Source: Candidatus Aenigmatarchaeota archaeon (GTDB lineage Archaea; Aenigmatarchaeota; Aenigmatarchaeia; QMZP01). From it: DNA of 7,998 bases. The notes beneath the pieces are model-generated. The model was not told the origin of the DNA. It did not search any database and saw only the letters and a program-made list of their open reading frames with translations. Shown one piece after another: positions 1-6,706 of this stretch. Every line of letters starts with the position of its first letter. Position 1 is the stretch's first letter. The DNA lies in assembly GCA_030673725.1 (NCBI GenBank), contig DAOVIL010000016.1, positions 1 to 7,998 of the forward strand. Direction: 5' to 3'. The translations under genes and the position numbers were made by a program.

Positions 1-732
1 GAAGGCGCCTATGAAAGCGCTGGCTATCATCCCTATCATTATCCACCAGAGGACCATCTTGGTCAGGTTCCAGGTCTCCCACCAGACGCCCTTGATGTCT
101 GCTGACTTGAACCTGTACGCCTTCAGGCGCTTTCTCGCGTCCTTCCTTATCGAGAAGCCCTTCGCTATCTTGCCCTTGTAGAGCGGTTTCTCCACCCAGC
201 CCTTTGCCTCCAGGCCCTGGTATATCAGGCCTGTTATTATGGCTATCACTATCGCGAAGACTATCAGGTAGATGGCGTTGAACCCGAAGAAACCGAACAG
301 CAGTATGGTGATTGGAAGGTTCGCCCAGGGGCTTGCAAGCAGGAACGCTATCACAGATGGGACTGATGCCCCTTTCCTGTACAGCTCCATCGCTATCGCC
401 AGTATGCCGTGGGAGCATGCGCTCATTATGAACCCGAAGACGACTGAGTATATGACAGTCCTCTTCCTCTTCTGGGAGAGCACCTTTGAGATATAGATGT
501 CAGGGATGTACTGGCCTATCACCCCTCCTATCACAAGTCCCAGGAGCACTGCCCACCATATCAACCCGACGTACATGATGAACACGTCCAGGACAGGCCT
601 CAGGAACGGGATGAAATAAGCGGCAGCTATTATTATGACTGTCGCTATGGTGATGATGTACAGCCTCTCCCTGTACCAGGGCTTTGATACAGGGGCGCAG
701 TGCTTGCACTTCTTGTCGTGCTTATGCTTCAC
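1..732 (-). CDS. COG0701/ArsP-type (DUF318) membrane permease, C-terminus beyond window
   Basis: This is a polytopic membrane protein of the predicted-permease family COG0701 (PF03773, ArsP_1), whose characterised members export organoarsenicals; the substrate here is unknown. The first 244 codons are visible and the rest lies left of base 1. I chose the GTG at 730-732 because a GGAGGA Shine-Dalgarno lies just upstream and the frame is otherwise closed to ATG starts. The short cytosolic N-terminus is rich in His, Lys and Cys (HKHDKKCKHC, residues 3-12) and could bind metal. Hydrophobic segments lie near residues 24-44, 50-74, 92-116, 125-150, 152-171 and 224-244. The core family signature is visible as ACSHG (105-109), LYRKGAS (117-123) and ASPWANLP (133-140); relatives typically show a CSC-like motif where this has CSH. 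A basic loop (about 172-215) follows. It overlaps the ATPase gene by 11 bases and is surely cotranscribed and probably translationally coupled with it. The family call is firm, the substrate is not. Confidence 0.85.
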   Translation of the reverse strand, partial: MKHKHDKKCKHCAPVSKPWYRERLYIITIATVIIIAAAYFIPFLRPVLDVFIMYVGLIWWAVLLGLVIGGVIGQYIPDIYISKVLSQKRKRTVIYSVVFGFIMSACSHGILAIAMELYRKGASVPSVIAFLLASPWANLPITILLFGFFGFNAIYLIVFAIVIAIITGLIYQGLEAKGWVEKPLYKGKIAKGFSIRKDARKRLKAYRFKSADIKGVWWETWNLTKMVLWWIMIGMIASAFIGAF

Positions 733-3370
733 GCTTCCTCCTCGGTATGACCTTGTCAACCTTCATGAACACCTCCGGGAACACAAAGAGGCCCAGGCAT
801 GAGGCCCCGACTGCCAGGAGCAGCTCATTCAGGCTCAGCGCCACTGTCCCGAAGGCTGCCTGGGCGAAGGGCAGGTAGATTATCGCGAACTGGAGGATGA
901 CTGACACGGCCACTGCCATCAGGAGCTTCCTGTTGGTGAGCGGGTTATTCCTGAATATCGAGCGGGTGTCTGACCTGCAGTTGAACACGAACATGAGCTC
1001 GAAGAACACTATGGTGGTGAACGCCATGGTCCTGGCTGTAGTGACATCTCCTCCGTTTGACAGGGCGAGAAGGAAGACGCCCAATGTGGCTATGGCTGTT
1101 ATCGCCCCAGTGGCTATTATGAAGTCCACTGTGCCGTGGAGTATGCCTTCCTTCGGCTTCCTGGGCGGCCTCTCCATCACGTCCTTGGACTTGGGGTCGA
1201 ACGAGAGCGCTACCGCAGGCAGGCCGTCTGTCAGCAGGTTCATCCAGAGTATCTGTATTGCAAGAAGTGGTAGGGGCAGGCCGGCGAAGACGGCAAGCGC
1301 GACCACCATTATCTCCCCTGTGTTGGCCGCCAACAGGAACCTGACGAACTTCCTGATGTTGTCATAGATTCCCCTTCCTTCCTCCACTGCCCTGGCTATG
1401 GTCGCGAAGTTGTCGTTCAATAGTATCATGTCAGACGCCTCCCTGGAGACGTCTGTCCCCCTCAGCCCCATGGCGACCCCTATGTCGGCCTTCTTCAGTG
1501 CCGGCGCATCGTTCACGCCGTCTCCTGTCATCGCCACTATGTTGCCCTTCCTCTTGAGGGATTCCAGTATCCTGACCTTGTGCTCAGGTGAGACACGGGC
1601 ATAGACGTTCACCTCTCCCACCAGGGAATCCAGCTTCTTGTCGCTCATTCCCTCCATCTCCTCTCCCTCAAGCACCTGGCCCTTATGGTTCTCAGCCAAC
1701 CCGAGCTTCCTGGCTATTGCCAGGGCAGTTATCTTGTGGTCGCCTGTTATCATCACTGTCCTCATGCCTGCGCCAGCAAGCAGCTTTATCGCGTCCTTCA
1801 CCTCTTCCCTTGGCGGGTCTATCATGCCTGCCAGGCCCACGAAAGTGAGGCCCTTCTCCACATTTTTATCGCCTGACTTCACAGGCCTGTAGGCCAGGCC
1901 CAGCACCCTCAGGCCCTCCTTCGCCATGCTGTCAAAGCTCTTGAGCACCTCGTCCTTCTCCTTCTTGGACATCTTGGCTCCGCCATAGATGTTTGTGCAC
2001 TTTTCCAGTATCACCTCAGGGGCTCCCTTGACGTAAACGACCCGCCCCTTGGGCGTCTTGTAGACTGTGCTCATCATCTTCCTTTCTGAGGAGAAAGGTA
2101 TCTCCTTCAGCCTTTCATAGCCCTTCATGTCCGGCTTCACGCCGGCCTTTGCAGCCATGACCATTAGGGCACCCTCTGTCGGGTCGCCGAGTATCTTCCA
2201 CTTCTCGTCTATGTGCTGCAGGGTGGAGTTGTTGCAGAACGCTGCTATATCAGATAGCAGCCTCATGCCCTTGTCCTTGGCGCTTGCGCCCCTGAAGGTT
2301 CCCTTGGGCTCGAACCCCAGGCCTGTCACCTCCACATGCTTCCTGTTCACCCACAGCTTCTGGACCGTCATCTCGTTGGTCGTCATGGTGCCTGTCTTGT
2401 CAGCGCATACAACAGTCGTTGAGCCCAATGTCTCCACTGTGGCCAGCCTCCTGATGAGGGAGTTCTTCCTGGCCATTATGGATACCCCTATGGCAAGCGT
2501 TATGGTAACGACTGCAGGGAGGCCCTCCGGGACTGCAGCCACGGCAAGCGCTATGGCTGTCACGAACATCTCTGCCATGTCCCCTCCCCTCAGCATCTGC
2601 AGGGAGAATATGACCGCTATTACTATCAGTATGATAGCTCCCAGCCACCTTCCGAAGTTGCTCAGCCTCTTCTGGAGGGGGGTGGTCTCCTCAGGTCCCT
2701 TCAGCATGCCGGCTATCTTGCCTATCTCTGTCTCCAGGCCAGTCGAAGTGACCAGGGCCTCTGCCCTTCCATAGGAGACTATGGTCCCCATGAAGGCCAT
2801 GCACTTCCTGTCAGCGACCGGGACGTCACCCACTACCCTTACATCCTTGTGCACTGGCGTGGATTCCCCTGTAAGCATGGACTCGTCCATGGTAAGCTCA
2901 GAGACGCTTATCAGCCTGCAGTCGGCCGGGATCTTCTCGCCTTCCTCGAGCACCACCACATCCCCAGGGACTATCTCTGTGGCCGGCACTACGAAGAGCT
3001 TGCCGTCCCTTCTTACAGTCGCCTGGGGCACTGCCAGCTGCTTCAGCGCCATCAGGGCCTTCTCTGCTTTGTACTCCTGCACGAAGCCCAGCGCAGCGTT
3101 CGCTATCAGTATGACCAGTATGACCCATCCGTCCAGGTGTTCGCCTATCAGGAATGATATGGCTGTGGCCACTACCAGGATGAATATCAGGAACGACTTG
3201 AACTGGCTGAAGAATATGGAGATGGGCTCGATTCTCTTCTTCTCAGGCAGCTTGTTCAGGCCGTGCTTCTCCAGCCTCCTCCTGGCCTCCCCTTTGGAAA
3301 GGCCCTTGCCGGAAGTGCCCAGCTTCTTCTTCACGTTGTCAGAACTGAGCGTGTGCCATTTGTCAGGCAT
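722..3370 (-). CDS. P2A-type cation-transporting ATPase, probable Ca2+ pump (SERCA/PMR1-like)
   Basis: This ATP-driven pump of 882 residues probably moves Ca2+ (possibly Mn2+) out of the cytoplasm. The full P-type architecture is present: N-terminal cation-ATPase domain (about 5-75), M1-M2 (57-98), actuator domain with TGES (167-170), M3-M4 (243-297), phosphorylation motif DKTGT with D324, nucleotide-binding domain with FSSERKMMS (426-434) and KGAPE (448-452), DPPR (518-521), the TGD motif (542-544), hinge TGDGVNDAP (615-623), and M5-M10 (about 675-866). The SERCA calcium ligands appear conserved: E282 in PEGLP (M4), N683 and E686 (M5), N711, T714 and D715 in NLLTDGLP (M6), and E791 in FFELM (M8). 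These point to a two-site Ca2+ pump rather than a Na+/K+ or H+ pump; this is by-eye alignment. The ATG at 3368-3370 has no Shine-Dalgarno but sits about 26 bases from a TATA-like element, so the mRNA is probably leaderless. It heads an operon with the downstream permease. Confidence 0.95.
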   Translation of the reverse strand: MPDKWHTLSSDNVKKKLGTSGKGLSKGEARRRLEKHGLNKLPEKKRIEPISIFFSQFKSFLIFILVVATAISFLIGEHLDGWVILVILIANAALGFVQEYKAEKALMALKQLAVPQATVRRDGKLFVVPATEIVPGDVVVLEEGEKIPADCRLISVSELTMDESMLTGESTPVHKDVRVVGDVPVADRKCMAFMGTIVSYGRAEALVTSTGLETEIGKIAGMLKGPEETTPLQKRLSNFGRWLGAIILIVIAVIFSLQMLRGGDMAEMFVTAIALAVAAVPEGLPAVVTITLAIGVSIMARKNSLIRRLATVETLGSTTVVCADKTGTMTTNEMTVQKLWVNRKHVEVTGLGFEPKGTFRGASAKDKGMRLLSDIAAFCNNSTLQHIDEKWKILGDPTEGALMVMAAKAGVKPDMKGYERLKEIPFSSERKMMSTVYKTPKGRVVYVKGAPEVILEKCTNIYGGAKMSKKEKDEVLKSFDSMAKEGLRVLGLAYRPVKSGDKNVEKGLTFVGLAGMIDPPREEVKDAIKLLAGAGMRTVMITGDHKITALAIARKLGLAENHKGQVLEGEEMEGMSDKKLDSLVGEVNVYARVSPEHKVRILESLKRKGNIVAMTGDGVNDAPALKKADIGVAMGLRGTDVSREASDMILLNDNFATIARAVEEGRGIYDNIRKFVRFLLAANTGEIMVVALAVFAGLPLPLLAIQILWMNLLTDGLPAVALSFDPKSKDVMERPPRKPKEGILHGTVDFIIATGAITAIATLGVFLLALSNGGDVTTARTMAFTTIVFFELMFVFNCRSDTRSIFRNNPLTNRKLLMAVAVSVILQFAIIYLPFAQAAFGTVALSLNELLLAVGASCLGLFVFPEVFMKVDKVIPRRKREA

Positions 3371-3390
3371 GTTTTAGAATTGGTCTGGGT

Positions 3391-3400
3391 AGTTAAAATT
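3391..3400 (-). promoter_or_regulatory. TATA-like element for the ATPase-permease operon
   Basis: Read on the minus strand this is AATTTTAACT, preceded by a purine-rich GAAAAATGG stretch that could act as BRE. Its centre is about 26 bases from the ATPase ATG, the spacing expected if transcription starts at or next to the start codon. No Shine-Dalgarno is seen between it and the ATG, supporting a leaderless transcript. Confidence 0.5.
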
Positions 3401-3417
3401 CCATTTTTCACAAAGGC

Positions 3418-3429
3418 TTAAGAATTTTA
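3418..3429 (+). promoter_or_regulatory. TATA-like element for prs
   Basis: This is an AT-rich run (TTAAGAATTTTA) preceded by CACAAAGG. A transcript would be expected to start about 27 bases downstream, near 3450, giving a short 5' leader that still holds the Shine-Dalgarno. The match to a canonical archaeal TATA box is only fair. Confidence 0.4.
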
Positions 3430-3445
3430 GCATCTATTACTAAGT

Positions 3446-3456
3446 GGAGAGGGGAG
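3446..3456 (+). promoter_or_regulatory. Shine-Dalgarno of prs
   Basis: The purine run GGAGAGGGGAG ends 10 bases before the ATG at 3467. It supports that ATG as the start of the PRPP synthetase and contrasts with the apparently leaderless ATPase gene on the other side of the same intergenic region. Confidence 0.6.
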
Positions 3457-3466
3457 AAATCAGATT

Positions 3467-4552
3467 ATGGCACCTGGCAAAGTCGGCATCGCAGTCCCAA
3501 GCTATGAGGAGTTCTACGGCATAAAGGGGCCCTATTTCGGGGACCGTGTCTTTGACTACCTGGAAGACCGCCACCCTGGCAAGTTCGAATATATACCGGA
3601 AACAGTAAAACGCGCAAGCGATAGCAGCCAGGAGACCCTCACAGGAAAGAATGTGAGGGAGAGGATAGTATATATCATGCACCCCACCATACCGGAGATA
3701 GAGGCGTCCACCCATGTCATGGTAGCCCAGCAGATGGCAGACGACCTCCTGAGGTCAGACGCCTACAGGGTCATACTCTTCGACCTTTACAACAGGTACC
3801 ATTCCTATGACAAGAGGAAGGGAAGGCAGTCCCTTAACGCCAGGATAGTGGCAGAGAACCTCGAGGGATCCGGGATAAGGAGGGTGTTCACCATTGACCC
3901 CCATTCCGAGGAGCTTGTGCTCGCTTTCAGCTCAAGGTGCCCCCTGGAGGGCCTCTCTGCGCTGGGGCACCTGGCAGAAGCGTACAGGGAAGGGAACTCG
4001 CTGGAGAACACCACTGTCTGCGCACCTGACATAGGGGGCTATCCCAGGGCAGAGAAGGTGGCAGACTTCCTTGACCTGCCGCTGATAGGCATAAGGAAGC
4101 GTAGGTCGCAGGAGAAGTCTGACGAGACAGAGGTGCTGGAAGTCGTGGGCGAGAAGAAGTTCGTCAAGGGGAGAAGGATACTCTTCGTGGACGACGTGAT
4201 AAGGAGCGCAGGGACCGCCTCCACTGCATGGGATACCCTCCATGCCGAGCCTTATGGCGCAGAATCCTGCCACATGCTTGCGACACACCTGGAGCTGTGT
4301 GAAAATGCAAAGGATCTCCTGAAAGAAAGGGACATAAAGGTCCTTGGGACCAATACAGTGGACCACAGGTTCACGGAAGAAGAGAGGAAATACATAAAAG
4401 TGATTGACGTGAGCCCCACAATGGGAGAGGTCATCTACAGGAGGTCTGAGGGCATGTCCATCAAGCAGTTCTTCAAGATGAAGCCCAAGACAGGCTCCCA
4501 CAGGACGGTGGTTGATATGAAGCCACCAGAGATAGACAACGAGATTCAGTAA
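3467..4552 (+). CDS. prs: Ribose-phosphate pyrophosphokinase (PRPP synthetase), divergent
   Basis: The enzyme makes 5-phosphoribosyl-1-diphosphate from ribose 5-phosphate and ATP, feeding purine, pyrimidine, histidine and tryptophan synthesis in the cytoplasm. At 361 residues it is longer than the usual 285-320. Visible family landmarks: DPHSEE (144-149; equivalent to the DLHAEQ region with the conserved His), APDIGGYPRAEKVADFL (186-202), the catalytic-loop RKRR (210-213), and the PRPP-binding loop ILFVDDVIRSAGT (238-250). The end of the fold (VIDVSPTMGEVIYRRSEGMSIKQFF, roughly 312-336) is followed by a polar tail of about 25 residues. The N-terminal half is unusual: the ATP-site RFPDGE motif is not recognisable (KRASDSSQE near 48-56 may replace it), and the usual ARQDRK is replaced by HSYDKRKGR (112-120). 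The ATG at 3467 has a good Shine-Dalgarno. The DASS transporter follows 40 bases on. The enzyme call is confident; kinetic class and phosphate donor are open. Confidence 0.9.
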   Translation: MAPGKVGIAVPSYEEFYGIKGPYFGDRVFDYLEDRHPGKFEYIPETVKRASDSSQETLTGKNVRERIVYIMHPTIPEIEASTHVMVAQQMADDLLRSDAYRVILFDLYNRYHSYDKRKGRQSLNARIVAENLEGSGIRRVFTIDPHSEELVLAFSSRCPLEGLSALGHLAEAYREGNSLENTTVCAPDIGGYPRAEKVADFLDLPLIGIRKRRSQEKSDETEVLEVVGEKKFVKGRRILFVDDVIRSAGTASTAWDTLHAEPYGAESCHMLATHLELCENAKDLLKERDIKVLGTNTVDHRFTEEERKYIKVIDVSPTMGEVIYRRSEGMSIKQFFKMKPKTGSHRTVVDMKPPEIDNEIQ

Positions 4553-4559
4553 TTCATAT

Positions 4560-4567
4560 CTTTTTCT
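4560..4567 (+). terminator. Possible weak oligo-T terminator after prs
   Basis: A T5 run flanked by C (CTTTTTCT) starts 8 bases after the prs stop. Archaeal polymerase can terminate at oligo-T without a hairpin, so it may partly separate prs from the downstream transporter. The run is short and may have no role. Confidence 0.25.
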
Positions 4568-4580
4568 GCAAGTCCTGCCT

Positions 4581-4592
4581 ATTATTATATAG
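4581..4592 (+). promoter_or_regulatory. TATA-like element immediately before the DASS transporter ATG
   Basis: ATTATTATATAG abuts the ATG at 4593. Archaeal transcripts begin about 27 bases beyond the TATA centre, so an active box here would start RNA near 4614, which is an in-frame GTG. Either the box is inactive and the gene is read from prs, or the true start is the GTG. Confidence 0.35.
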
Positions 4593-5954
4593 ATGAATAA
4601 GAGGAAGCCCAGGGTGCAGACGAACTGGAAACGGGTTGTCTCTATAATAATAGCAGCTGTCATAGGCCTGGCTGCCTACCTTTATCCCCTTGGGATTGAG
4701 CAGCCTGCCCAGGCTGTGATGGCGATAATGCTGTTCTGCGGTATTCTCTGGTTCACTGAGGCCTTCCCGCTCTGGGTGACTGCCCTGATGGTGCCGCCGC
4801 TTCTGGTTGTTGGCGGGGGGATAACCCCAAAGGAAGCGTACTATCCGTTCTTTGACCCGATAATAGCTCTCCTGTTGGGCGGGTTCGTGCTGGCCCTAGG
4901 GATACAGAACACTGGCCTGGACAGGAGGATAGCAGGCGTGTTCGTCAGGGCGTTCGGCAACAAGCCCAGGATGTACCTTCTGGGCCTGATGTCAGCGACC
5001 GCGTTCCTCTCGTTCTGGATATCCAACACAGCTTCTGCGCTCCTGATGATACCGATAGGCATAGCTGCTGTCACAGCAAGCGGTCTGGTGCCGATGAAGT
5101 CAGAATACTGCAAGACAGTCATGCTGGGGATAGGCTATTCAGCCACGATAGGCGGCGTAGGGACACTGATAGGGACCCCTCCCAACCTTATAGCAGTCAG
5201 GTTCCTGGCAGAGTCAGGCATCAAGGTGGGCTTCCTGGACTGGATGATGCATGCCATGCCCCTTGTGATAATAATGGTGGGGGTAGCCTGGGCTGTGCTT
5301 TCGTTCCAGCACAAGCCTGAGATTGACCAGGTCAAGGTGCCAAAGCTGGACGGAAGGAAGCTCAACAATAAACAGAAGGCCACTTTGGGCATATTCGCAT
5401 TGACTGCGCTGCTTTGGATGACAGATGGCTTCCATGGCGTGCATAACTCTGTCATAGCGATGATACCTGTGATAGGGCTGTATGCCTTCGGCGTGCTGAA
5501 GAAGGACGACCTGAGGAATATAAAATGGTCTGTCCTGATACTGGTCGGAGGCGGCCTCACATTGGGCTCTGCCATACACGCGACAGGGCTGGACGCGTTC
5601 ATCGCCTCTAACCTGAGCGGGATACTGATGGGCCAGCCAGAGTTCAGCATGTTCCTGATAATAGCTCTCTTCTCAATAGCATTCACGGCCTTCGTCGCCA
5701 ACACTGCGGGCGCAGCCATACTCGTTCCCATAGGCATACCCATGGCCTCCATGCTGGGGATAAACCCGATGATAATGGCTGTCCTGATAGGGATAGTGGT
5801 GAGCTTCGACTTCATAGTGCCTGTAGGCACTCCCCCCAACGCGATAGCGTATGGGACAGGCTATATCAGGGTGAAGGACATGCTCAAGTCAGGCATCGTC
5901 ATATCGCTCATAGGCGCTCTTCTGGTGGCCATCTTCGCGGCTTTCATCTGGTAG
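4593..5954 (+). CDS. DASS/SLC13-family anion symporter (COG0471)
   Basis: This is a 453-residue inner-membrane transporter of the divalent anion:Na+ symporter family (PF00939), which carries dicarboxylates, citrate, sulfate or phosphate. The inverted-repeat signatures are clear: first SNT motif at 144-146 (ISNTASALLMIP) with IGTPPN at 193-198, and the second copy ANT at 369-371 (VANTAGAAILVPI) with VGTPPNAIAYGTG at 411-423. These hairpins form the Na+ and anion sites in the Vibrio INDY structure. GGGLTLGSAIHATGLDAFIA (319-338) is also typical. About eleven hydrophobic segments are present. The second motif has Ala in place of the usual Ser. No Shine-Dalgarno precedes the ATG at 4593; an in-frame GTG at 4614 is a possible alternative start that removes seven mostly polar and basic residues ahead of the first helix. 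It lies 40 bases after prs on the same strand and may be cotranscribed. Substrate cannot be assigned from sequence alone. Confidence 0.92.
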   Translation: MNKRKPRVQTNWKRVVSIIIAAVIGLAAYLYPLGIEQPAQAVMAIMLFCGILWFTEAFPLWVTALMVPPLLVVGGGITPKEAYYPFFDPIIALLLGGFVLALGIQNTGLDRRIAGVFVRAFGNKPRMYLLGLMSATAFLSFWISNTASALLMIPIGIAAVTASGLVPMKSEYCKTVMLGIGYSATIGGVGTLIGTPPNLIAVRFLAESGIKVGFLDWMMHAMPLVIIMVGVAWAVLSFQHKPEIDQVKVPKLDGRKLNNKQKATLGIFALTALLWMTDGFHGVHNSVIAMIPVIGLYAFGVLKKDDLRNIKWSVLILVGGGLTLGSAIHATGLDAFIASNLSGILMGQPEFSMFLIIALFSIAFTAFVANTAGAAILVPIGIPMASMLGINPMIMAVLIGIVVSFDFIVPVGTPPNAIAYGTGYIRVKDMLKSGIVISLIGALLVAIFAAFIW

Positions 5955-5955
5955 G

Positions 5956-6618
5956 CTATAGGAACAGCTCGCCAAATGAGTGGAAAGTGGCCAGCTTCTT
6001 CGGCTCATCACCGCAGAAATAGCGGACAGTGGCGTAATACAGGTCCCTGCCCCTTCTTCTGAACTTGTAGCTTATCAGGACCTCACCCTTGTTCTTTTCC
6101 CGGCTAAAATCAAAATCAGCGAGTGTGAAGTCAGTCCCGCAGCCGTGGAGATGGAAGTTGGCAACATGCTCGCCGACGCTGCCCCTCTCGGCATTGCTGG
6201 GAGGGGTGTAGGAGGTGCTCAGCATGCGCCTGTAGTTGCGCTCTAATGTCTTTATGCCTATCCTCTCCCCTTTCTCTGCCCTCCTAAGGTCCGCCAGGAG
6301 CGCCACATCCCTGTATATCCTGTGCTTCCTTTTGGTGGTCTTTTCAGACTCAAGGTCCTCCTCCACTCCCTGTATTAGCTTGGGAAGGAAGCCTCCCTTG
6401 CCTGCCAGGAACTTACCGAGCCATGCGTAGTATTTCATTTCCTCGGGATTGAGTTCCTGGAACACCATCCTGTTGTCTTCCCTCAGGTAGACCCTTCCAC
6501 CCACCTCCGGCAGGAGCATATCCGCAGCAGCCCTGTCCTTCAGGATGAGCCTGCCTATCCTCTTCCTGCTGCCTTTCAGCCTGACCGCCCTGTCCAGGGC
6601 TTCTGTATGGTCTTTCAT
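5956..6618 (-). CDS. Unrecognised 220-residue basic protein with an HxH...D (JAMM-like?) motif
   Basis: I do not recognise this protein. It is soluble-looking, without signal peptide or membrane segment, and rich in Lys and Arg. Residues 1-35 are basic and helical-looking; 36-55 look like strands with PEVGGRVYL (37-45); 58-133 appear helical and charged (including KTTKRKHR, 93-100). The C-terminal part (148-218) looks beta-rich, containing NFHLHGCGTDFTLADFD (154-170), LISYKFRRRG and YYATVRYF. The spacing H156-x-H158-G-x6-T165-x2-D168 resembles the JAMM/MPN metal motif HxHP-x(n)-S-x2-D, and E38 could be the distant catalytic Glu, but the Pro and Ser are replaced and the N-terminus is not a normal JAB domain; this is inference. 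The ATG at 6618 lies about 27 bases from a TATA box with no Shine-Dalgarno, so it is probably leaderless. It is divergent from rpoE and convergent with the transporter. The coding call is supported by the promoter and by tight packing with neighbours. Confidence 0.8.
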   Translation of the reverse strand: MKDHTEALDRAVRLKGSRKRIGRLILKDRAAADMLLPEVGGRVYLREDNRMVFQELNPEEMKYYAWLGKFLAGKGGFLPKLIQGVEEDLESEKTTKRKHRIYRDVALLADLRRAEKGERIGIKTLERNYRRMLSTSYTPPSNAERGSVGEHVANFHLHGCGTDFTLADFDFSREKNKGEVLISYKFRRRGRDLYYATVRYFCGDEPKKLATFHSFGELFL

Positions 6619-6640
6619 AACAAGAGAGATAGCTGAGAGA

Positions 6641-6649
6641 TTATTTATT
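6641..6649 (-). promoter_or_regulatory. TATA box of the 220-residue protein gene
   Basis: On the minus strand this reads AATAAATAA, preceded by a GG (…CAGG) flank. Its centre is about 27 bases from the ATG at 6616-6618, exactly the leaderless spacing, and no ribosome binding site is seen in between. Confidence 0.6.
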
Positions 6650-6654
6650 CCTGT

Positions 6655-6671
6655 CGGAAACTATTTATAAA
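6655..6671 (+). promoter_or_regulatory. BRE and TATA box of the rpoE-spt4 operon
   Basis: CGGAAA followed by CTATTTATAAA is a textbook archaeal BRE plus TATA arrangement. The core TTTATAAA (6664-6671) is palindromic. Expected initiation near 6694 gives a 5' leader of about 13 bases that holds the Shine-Dalgarno. It is back to back with the TATA box of the leftward gene, about 22 bases away centre to centre. Confidence 0.7.
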
Positions 6672-6696
6672 CACAAGCCCATCTAATATTATTCAA

Positions 6697-6703
6697 AGGT
6701 GAT
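6697..6703 (+). promoter_or_regulatory. Shine-Dalgarno deciding the GTG start of rpoE
   Basis: AGGTGAT is fully complementary to the usual archaeal 16S rRNA 3' end and sits 3 bases before the GTG at 6707. It favours GTG over the in-frame ATG at 6719, and the resulting N-terminus (MYKI...VEDKIRVPP) matches the standard start of archaeal Rpo7. Confidence 0.75.
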
Positions 6704-6706
6704 TCT

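Noticed and set aside
272..496. A 74-codon plus-strand frame opposite the permease
   Set aside because: It is the shadow of the permease frame, which is open for all 244 codons and has family motifs and a Shine-Dalgarno.
2127..3377. Two long plus-strand frames (215 and 198 codons) opposite the ATPase gene
   Set aside because: The ATPase is intact with every catalytic motif, and the opposing Ser/Thr-rich products look like complement-frame artefacts.
3932..4663. A 243-codon open frame on the minus strand across prs and the transporter start
   Set aside because: It lies antisense to two well-identified genes, shows no family motif, and such long shadow frames are expected from the strong codon bias of this sequence.
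5135..5839. A 234-codon open frame on the minus strand within the transporter gene
   Set aside because: It is antisense to a clear DASS transporter with intact motifs; its composition mirrors the membrane-protein codons and no promoter or ribosome site is seen.
6664..6671. The palindrome TTTATAAA as a repressor site
   Set aside because: It is explained by the rpoE TATA box with a BRE-like flank at correct spacing; a TATA core is often palindromic.
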